From the NCBI RefSeq assembly GCF_001742225.1, contig NZ_CP017075.1:3688001-3752000 (forward strand): DNA of 64,000 bases. Reading direction: 5' to 3'. The position numbers and the translations under genes were made by a program. Numbering within the stretch: position 1 is the first letter of the stretch; each line of letters starts with the position of its first letter. Positions 59,552 through 64,000 of this stretch are shown in pieces. The notes beneath the pieces are model-generated. The model saw nothing but the letters and a program-made list of their open reading frames with translations. It did no database searches and was not told the DNA's origin. The stretch is from Novosphingobium resinovorum. Lineage in GTDB: Bacteria; Pseudomonadota; Alphaproteobacteria; Sphingomonadales; Sphingomonadaceae.

Positions 59552-60346
59552 TTACCCGCGTCGCGCCGTCGCCTTGAGCTGGCCGAGCACCGGATAGCCC
59601 AGCCCGTCGGGGATCACGAGCCATTCGCCGTCCTCGCGCATTTCCACCTCGGGGTGGATGCGGACGACGGGGTAGGCGGCGATGTCGGCCAGCGCTTCGG
59701 CATGATCGGCGTATTGCGCAAGGCGGTCGAGATTGCGGCGGGTCGGAAAGATCACCGAAATCTCGCCCCGATCGGCCATCGCGAGAGCATCGGCAGCGCT
59801 CGCCCAGAACAGGCGCGAGTTCTCGGTGGCGTCGACCGTCACGTCCACCGCGCCGGTGCCGATGTCGGCGACGAAGAAGCGTGTGTCGAAAGCCCGGTCC
59901 CACAAGGGGCACCAGTGCGCGAAGAAGGTCAGCGCCTGCGGGTCCAGTTCCCAGCCGAAGCGCTCCAGCACGGTGTCGAGCCGGCCGACCTCCAGCAGCA
60001 TCGCCCGCGCTTCTGCGGCTTCGCGGGCGGTGACGGGGGCGCGGGTGGCGATCATGAGGCCCGCTTCCTCCAGCGTCTCGCGGATCGCGGCGATGCGGGC
60101 GGAGGCGATCTCCTCCGATTCGCCGGGCAGCAGGCGGCGGGCGAGTTCGCGGTCTGCGGGATCGACGCGGCCGCCGGGAAACACCGCCGCCCCGCCTGCG
60201 AAGCGCATGCCGTCCGAGCGCTGGAGCATCAGCAGTTCGGGCGGTCCGCCGTCGGCGGCGTGGCGGAACACCACCACGGTGGCGGCAGGGACGACGGCGG
60301 GGCCGTCTGTCGGCATCGGCTGGTCGGAGGGAGCGGTCTGGATCAT
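59552..60346 (-). CDS. Nudix hydrolase, NUDT7/NUDT19-like
   Basis: A 264-aa Nudix protein of the CoA/acyl-CoA-diphosphatase-like group, in which the Nudix box has an insertion: FPGGRVDPADRELARRLLPG is followed after about 10 residues by AAIRETLEEAGLMI, which carries the metal-binding Glu residues. The N-terminal VVVFRHAADGGPPELLMLQR is the usual first strand pair. ATG at 60346 is used. The actual substrate is inferred only from the subgroup. Confidence 0.85.
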   Translation of the reverse strand: MIQTAPSDQPMPTDGPAVVPAATVVVFRHAADGGPPELLMLQRSDGMRFAGGAAVFPGGRVDPADRELARRLLPGESEEIASARIAAIRETLEEAGLMIATRAPVTAREAAEARAMLLEVGRLDTVLERFGWELDPQALTFFAHWCPLWDRAFDTRFFVADIGTGAVDVTVDATENSRLFWASAADALAMADRGEISVIFPTRRNLDRLAQYADHAEALADIAAYPVVRIHPEVEMREDGEWLVIPDGLGYPVLGQLKATARRG

Positions 60347-60609
60347 TGCCGCCGATCTTGCCGCTGGGGAAGGGGCGCGCAAGCGGAAAAGCGCCAGGCG
60401 ACTCAGGTGGCAGTGTCGGCAGAATTTACAGGGCATGACGCACGCGCTGACACGTGAACCGAAGAAATGGCTGATTTTCGGGAAAAATCAGAACTGGCAC
60501 AGGTCATGCTTATGAAGTATCGTACCCCGAGAGAAGCAGTCTCGATAGAGGCGGGGCCGGACAGTCTCCCGGCCCCGCCTCCCCGGGGTTCCCCATACAT
60601 CGAAGTATT

Positions 60610-60729
60610 CGTCGTCCCAGCTTTGATCCGGGACCGGTGGCTGTCTTTAGCCCGGTGCAGGCCGCGAGGCGCCTTGACGCAGGCGCCGCTGTTCACGGCC
60701 AGCGATCCCGGATCAGGTCCGCGATGACG
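60610..60729. repeat. TCGTCCCGGA-family dispersed repeat, copy 4 (inverted)
   Basis: A 120-bp element with CGTCGTCCCAGCTTTGATCC at the left and GGATCAGGTCCGCGATGACG at the right. Interior words appear in reverse orientation relative to copies 2 and 3 (CCGGTGGCTGTCTTTAG, and CTGTTCACGGCCAGCG). It is the only inverted copy found. Confidence 0.8.
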
Positions 60730-60736
60730 GATGATG

Positions 60737-60770
60737 AAAAGGCCCGGGAATCGCTTCCCGAGCCTTCGTA
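60737..60770 (-). terminator. intrinsic terminator of grxD
   Basis: On the minus strand, AAGGCTCGGGAA pairs with TTCCCGGGCCTT, followed by TTCATC. It lies about 25 bp after the grxD stop. Confidence 0.82.
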
Positions 60771-60789
60771 ATCCGGTGCTGTCGGCAGA

Positions 60790-61119
60790 TCAGCCCTGCG
60801 CAGCGATCCCGCTGTCGGTCATGAGCTGGTGCAGTTCGCCGGCCTCGTACATCTCCATCATGATGTCGCTGCCGCCGAGGAACTCGCCCTTGACGTAGAG
60901 CTGGGGGATCGTCGGCCAGTCCGAATAGGACTTGATGCCCTGACGGATTTCCATGTCCTGCAGCACGTCGACGGTCTCGTAAGCGACGCCGAGGTGTTCG
61001 AGGATGGCGATCGCGCGGCTGGAGAAGCCGCACTGCGGGAACAGCGGGGTGCCCTTCATGAAGAGGACCACGTCGTTGCTCTTTACGATATCGCCGATAC
61101 GGGCATTGACGTCGGACAT
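60790..61119 (-). CDS. grxD: monothiol glutaredoxin Grx4/GrxD
   Basis: A 109-aa monothiol glutaredoxin with active site CGFS (PLFPQCGFSSRAI). The glutathione-binding segments WPTIPQLYVKGEFLGG (TVPQ-type loop and GG) are present. Such proteins carry [2Fe-2S] clusters and pair with BolA. The bolA gene lies 31 bp upstream on the same strand, so the pair is a likely functional unit in iron homeostasis. Confidence 0.97.
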   Translation of the reverse strand: MSDVNARIGDIVKSNDVVLFMKGTPLFPQCGFSSRAIAILEHLGVAYETVDVLQDMEIRQGIKSYSDWPTIPQLYVKGEFLGGSDIMMEMYEAGELHQLMTDSGIAAQG

Positions 61120-61150
61120 TTCAGTAAAACCCTTGAGTAGTATGCTTGCG

Positions 61151-61384
61151 TCAGTTGGGGACGGCGGTGGTGAGTTGCAAGGCGTGAAGGACGCCGCCCA
61201 TGCGGCCGCCCAGCGCTTCGTAGACCATCTTGTGCTGCGCGACGCGGGGGCGGCCTGTGAAGGCGGCCGAGACGACGTGCGCGGCGTAGTGGTCGTTGTC
61301 CCCGGCGAGGTCGGTGATCGTGACTTCCGCGTCCGGCAGCGCGGCGCGGATCATGGTCTCGATTTCGGTAGCGGTCATGCCCAT
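61151..61384 (-). CDS. BolA family protein
   Basis: A 77-aa protein with the BolA fold. It shows AHVVSAAFTGRPRVAQHKMV with the conserved His in AQHKMVYEAL, a probable cluster ligand with glutaredoxin, and the GGRMGGVLHALQL end. It partners with CGFS glutaredoxin in iron-sulfur signalling. Start at 61384 or at ATG 61378 (MTATEIE) is possible. The zeta-subunit gene lies 10 bp upstream. Confidence 0.93.
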   Translation of the reverse strand: MGMTATEIETMIRAALPDAEVTITDLAGDNDHYAAHVVSAAFTGRPRVAQHKMVYEALGGRMGGVLHALQLTTAVPN

Positions 61385-61394
61385 CGGATAGTCC

Positions 61395-61712
61395 TCAGCC
61401 CAGGAAAGCGCGGCGCGCTTCGACCTGCTTGGCGGCCAGTGCGGCGCGCACTTCCGCTTCGGTGGTATCGACGCCGGCGGCGGTCAGGTCGCCCAGCAGC
61501 TTGCGGATGACGTCCTCGTCGCCGGCTTCCTCGAAGTCGGCCTGGACGACGGCCTTGGCATAGGCATCGGTTTCGGCCTGCGACAAGTCCATGCGTTCGG
61601 CCGCCCACTCACCGACGAGGCGGTTGCGGCGGGCCTGGATGCGGAACAGCGTGTCGGCGTCGTGAGCGAACTTCGCTTCTTCGGCGCGCTCGCGGTCCTG
61701 GAAACTCGTCAT
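61395..61712 (-). CDS. DUF1476, F1-ATPase inhibitory zeta subunit
   Basis: A 105-aa helical protein of the DUF1476 family, shown in Paracoccus to be an inhibitor (zeta) of the F1Fo-ATPase. The N-terminus SFQDRERAEEAKFAHDADTL is the inhibitory region; the rest is a helical bundle with LVGEWAAERMDLSQAETDAY. ATG 61712 fits the family. It is upstream of bolA and grxD, 10 bp apart. Alphaproteobacteria-specific. Confidence 0.92.
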   Translation of the reverse strand: MTSFQDRERAEEAKFAHDADTLFRIQARRNRLVGEWAAERMDLSQAETDAYAKAVVQADFEEAGDEDVIRKLLGDLTAAGVDTTEAEVRAALAAKQVEARRAFLG

Positions 61713-61814
61713 CGGACAACCTCGGGTTAAAGCGTTGTCCATGCCGATAGGGAACGCGGGGCTGCGGGGCAATCCTTGATTCGCAATAGCGACCGATGGA
61801 TCGAGAGGCGAAGA

Positions 61815-61937
61815 ATCCTCCCTGTCGCGAAGCGATGGGGAGGGGGACCGCCGCCGCAGGCGGGGGTGGAGGGGGAGAAGACCCCTCCGTCAGCCCTGCA
61901 GGCTGCCACCTCCCCATTCCTTCGGAACAGGGAGGAT
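61815..61937. repeat. TCCTCCCTGTCGC-family 120-bp palindromic repeat, copy 3
   Basis: A 123-bp element with ATCCTCCCTGTCGCGAAGCG and CCTTCGGAACAGGGAGGAT ends. The central hairpin (CCGCCGCAGGCGG) differs from the other copies. It lies immediately after leuD, so could end the leucine transcript. Confidence 0.9.
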
Positions 61938-61944
61938 TTTGCGG

Positions 61945-62544
61945 TCAAGCCGCCAGCACCGGGCTGGCAAGGAACGGCAGCGTTTCGCGTGCCTTGCCTT
62001 CGTAGGTCGAGATCGTGTCGCCCTGCGCCATCGTCAGGCCCACTTCGTCGAGGCCGTTCAGCAGGCAGTGCTTGCGGAACGGATCGATCTCGAACGTGAA
62101 GCGATCCTGGAACGGCGTGGTCACCGACTGCGTGTCGAGGTCGATGTCGATCGTCTCGTCCTGCGCCACTTCCATCAGGCGATCGATCGCCTCCTGCGGC
62201 AGGGCCACGGTGAGGATGCCGTTCTTGAAGGCGTTGCCCGAGAAGATGTCCGAGAAGCTCGGCGCGATCACGCAAGTCACGCCCATGTCGAGCAGCGCCC
62301 AGGCGGCGTGCTCACGGCTGGAGCCGCAGCCGAAGTTGTCGCCCGCGATGAGGATCGGCGCGCCGGCCCAGCGCTCGTCGGTGAAGACGTTGCCGTCTTC
62401 CAGCTTGATCGATTCGAACGCGCCCTTGCCGAGACCCGTGCGGGTGATCGTCTTGAGCCAGTGCGCCGGGATGATGACGTCGGTGTCGACGTTCTTGCGG
62501 CCGAACGGAATCGCCTTGCCGGCGACGTGGTTGATCGCCTGCAT
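61945..62544 (-). CDS. leuD: 3-isopropylmalate dehydratase small subunit
   Basis: A 199-aa subunit that with LeuC isomerises 2-isopropylmalate to 3-isopropylmalate in leucine synthesis. Typical segments: [19 protein letters not shown] at the N-terminus, [17 protein letters not shown] (substrate-recognition loop) and [16 protein letters not shown]. The start overlaps the stop of the preceding 60-aa gene (ATGA), so translation is coupled. Confidence 0.96.
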   Translation of the reverse strand: MQAINHVAGKAIPFGRKNVDTDVIIPAHWLKTITRTGLGKGAFESIKLEDGNVFTDERWAGAPILIAGDNFGCGSSREHAAWALLDMGVTCVIAPSFSDIFSGNAFKNGILTVALPQEAIDRLMEVAQDETIDIDLDTQSVTTPFQDRFTFEIDPFRKHCLLNGLDEVGLTMAQGDTISTYEGKARETLPFLASPVLAA

Positions 62545-62726
62545 CAGTCCGTCTCGCTCGGGAAGTGCGGAGCCGTGTTGGTCTTCGGCGGCTGCGCGTC
62601 GGCCTTCTTGCGGTCGCTGCGGCGCTTCACGAAGAGCAGGGCAGCGGCGATGGCGGCCGAACCGATGGCGGCACCGGCGGCGATGGCGGCGCGGCCTGCG
62701 AGCGAGTTGTCGGAATCGTTGGACAT
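62544..62726 (-). CDS. small membrane protein between leuC and leuD
   Basis: A 60-aa protein with one hydrophobic helix ([19 protein letters not shown]) and charged flanks ([14 protein letters not shown]). It is not a recognised part of the leucine pathway. The ATG at 62726 lies 18 bp after the leuC stop, has GGGGGAGATC-like upstream sequence, and its stop overlaps leuD. Because it is coupled to leuD, it is probably translated. Codon use fits the neighbours. Confidence 0.7.
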   Translation of the reverse strand: MSNDSDNSLAGRAAIAAGAAIGSAAIAAALLFVKRRSDRKKADAQPPKTNTAPHFPSETD

Positions 62727-62744
62727 GGGGGAGATCCTATCAGC

Positions 62745-64000
62745 TTAGGCCGGTTCAGTCATTGGCGCGAGGTCGCGCACGTCGGTCAGCTTGCCGGTGA
62801 CGGCGGCAGCGGCGGCCATGGCGGGGCTCATCAGGTGGGTGCGCGCACCCGGACCCTGACGGCCGGTGAAGTTGCGGTTGCTGGTGGAGGCGCAGCGCTC
62901 CCCGGCAGGCACCTTGTCGGGGTTCATGGCAAGGCAGGCCGAGCAGCCCGGCTCGCGCCATTCCAGACCCGCATCGATGATGATCTTGTCGAGACCTTCG
63001 GCCTCGGCCTGCGCCTTGACCAGACCCGATCCGGGGACGACGATCGCCCACTTCACGTTGTCGGCCTTGTGGCGCCCCTTGAGCACTTCGGCGGCGGCCC
63101 GGATGTCCTCGATGCGGCTGTTGGTGCAGCTGCCGATGAAGACGTTCTGCACTTCCACGTCGGTCAGCTTCGTGCCGGGCGTCAGGCCCATGTAGTCGAG
63201 GCTGTGCTTGACCGCATCGCGCTTGGAGGCGTCGGCGAAGTCCTCAGGCGCGGGGACGAAGCCGCCGATGCCGGAGGTGTCCTCGGGGCTGGTGCCCCAG
63301 GTCACGGTGGGCTGGATGTCCTCGGCGCGGATGAACACGGACTTGTCGTAAGTCGCGCCTTCGTCGGTCGCCAGGCTCTTCCACCACGCCACGGCCTTGT
63401 CCCAGTCCGCGCCCTTGGGCGCGTAGGGGCGGCCCTTGACGTAGGCGAAAGTCGTTTCGTCCGGTGCGACCAGACCGGCGCGGGCGCCGCCCTCGATCGA
63501 CATGTTCGACACGGTCAGGCGGCCTTCGACCGACATCTCGCGGAAGACGTTGCCGGTGTACTCGATCACGTAGCCGGTGCCGCCGGCAGTGCCGATGACG
63601 CCGATGACGTGCAGGATCACGTCCTTCGGGGTGACCCCAGCGCCGAGCGTGCCCTCGACGCGGACTTCGAAGGTCTTCGACTGCTTGAGCAGCAGCGTCT
63701 GGGTAGCCAGCACGTGCTCGACCTCGGACGTGCCGATGCCGAAGGCCAGTGCGCCCAGGCCGCCGTTGCAGGCGGTGTGGCTGTCGCCGCAGACGATGGT
63801 GGCGCCGGGCAGCGAGAAGCCCTGCTCGGGGCCGACGACGTGGACGATGCCCTGTTCCGGATCGGCGTCGCCGATGTAGCGGATGCCGAACGAAGGCGCG
63901 TTCTTCTCCAGCATGTCGAGCTGCTGGGCGCTCTGCGGATCGGCGATCGGCACGCGATTGCCGTTCATGTCGCGGCGCGCGGTGGTGGGCAGGTTATGGT
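62745..64000 (-). CDS. leuC: 3-isopropylmalate dehydratase large subunit, partial (N-terminus beyond right edge)
   Basis: LeuC is the [4Fe-4S] aconitase-type catalytic subunit of isopropylmalate isomerase. About 418 codons are present, to the stop at 62745. Cluster ligands: Cys in [15 protein letters not shown] and two in [12 protein letters not shown]. The [20 protein letters not shown] end and the [14 protein letters not shown] start at the right edge ([15 protein letters not shown]) are typical; the true start is outside. An ATG at 63968 is internal. It is the first gene of the leuC-leuD run. Confidence 0.96.
   Translation of the reverse strand, partial: HNLPTTARRDMNGNRVPIADPQSAQQLDMLEKNAPSFGIRYIGDADPEQGIVHVVGPEQGFSLPGATIVCGDSHTACNGGLGALAFGIGTSEVEHVLATQTLLLKQSKTFEVRVEGTLGAGVTPKDVILHVIGVIGTAGGTGYVIEYTGNVFREMSVEGRLTVSNMSIEGGARAGLVAPDETTFAYVKGRPYAPKGADWDKAVAWWKSLATDEGATYDKSVFIRAEDIQPTVTWGTSPEDTSGIGGFVPAPEDFADASKRDAVKHSLDYMGLTPGTKLTDVEVQNVFIGSCTNSRIEDIRAAAEVLKGRHKADNVKWAIVVPGSGLVKAQAEAEGLDKIIIDAGLEWREPGCSACLAMNPDKVPAGERCASTSNRNFTGRQGPGARTHLMSPAMAAAAAVTGKLTDVRDLAPMTEPA

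Larger units (their letters stand above)
60347..60789. other. 443-bp intergenic region with a repeat and a terminator
   Basis: It holds hairpin CTGATTTTCGGGAAAAATCAG (60471-60491), repeat copy 4 (60610-60729) and the grxD terminator (60737-60770). Open frames inside cover only repeat sequence and have no ribosome site. The first half is lower in GC and may hold the Nudix promoter. Confidence 0.6.

Noticed and set aside
60467..60727. Open frame across the intergenic repeat upstream of grxD
   Set aside because: It encodes mainly repeat-derived sequence, and no ribosome site is near the start.

Overview
The window is GC-rich chromosomal DNA that looks like a sphingomonad alphaproteobacterium, most likely Novosphingobium or a close relative. 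The grounds are the TorF-type porin, the F1-ATPase zeta inhibitor beside BolA and a CGFS glutaredoxin, an oar-like TonB receptor, the gene order rpmH-rnpA-yidD-yidC-engB, and several families of dispersed palindromic repeats. This is family-level recognition from the sequence and was not checked by a database search. Nearly all of the window is ordinary core genome. Both ends cut a gene: uvrB at the left (N-terminal 382 codons present) and leuC at the right (N-terminus missing).

Layout. 1-2620: uvrB, a DUF3617 lipoprotein and an alpha/beta hydrolase. 2620-6190: the only clearly accessory island, with a lower-GC orphan gene, an IS91-family HUH transposase co-oriented with a tyrosine recombinase, and a short-repeat array. 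6190-14590: comM, a secreted ClpP-like protein, the rpmH/rnpA/yidD/yidC/engB ribosome and membrane-insertion cluster, then a Nudix-PhoU-like fusion beside the Pit phosphate permease. 14600-20060: GST, S1/P1 nuclease, DMT exporter, SDR, NupC, and a second mirrored short-repeat array. 20060-33720: queuosine-precursor transporter, argB, yggT-folD, marC, ynfA, luciferase-like monooxygenase with an IclR regulator, PhnA, DUF72, YciI/NTF2 and many small exported proteins. 34126-37760: a GT4 glycosyltransferase and two related Arg/Tyr/Asp-rich low-complexity exported proteins. 37920-43550: an OmpR/EnvZ-type two-component system, a beta-carbonic anhydrase with a SulP transporter, and a TorF porin. 43600-51300: YitT, typA, rsgA, a large TonB receptor and an RDD protein. 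51360-57450: a YbbA/YbbP-type ABC system divergent from tesA, then recF and a second queuosine-type transporter. 57540-64000: tRNA-Arg(UCU), a PilZ protein, MFS, a NUDT19-like Nudix protein, grxD-bolA-zeta inhibitor, and leuD-small membrane protein-leuC.

Genes that probably work together: rnpA/yidD/yidC/engB (overlapping, translation and membrane insertion); Nudix-PhoU fusion plus pit (phosphate uptake); carbonic anhydrase plus SulP (bicarbonate handling); ABC ATPase plus FtsX-like permease plus TesA; grxD and bolA (iron-sulfur regulation); leuC/leuD (leucine synthesis).

The most unusual signal I found is non-coding. Two mirrored arrays of the 10-mer AAGGTGACAC (6050-6181 and 19634-19804) share the same head and tail, part of the internal spacing is 21 bp, and they lie in opposite orientation about 13.5 kb apart. 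Three other dispersed repeat families (three, four and two copies) and one short hairpin pair add to the intergenic structure. I found no CRISPR array, prophage or obvious defence operon.
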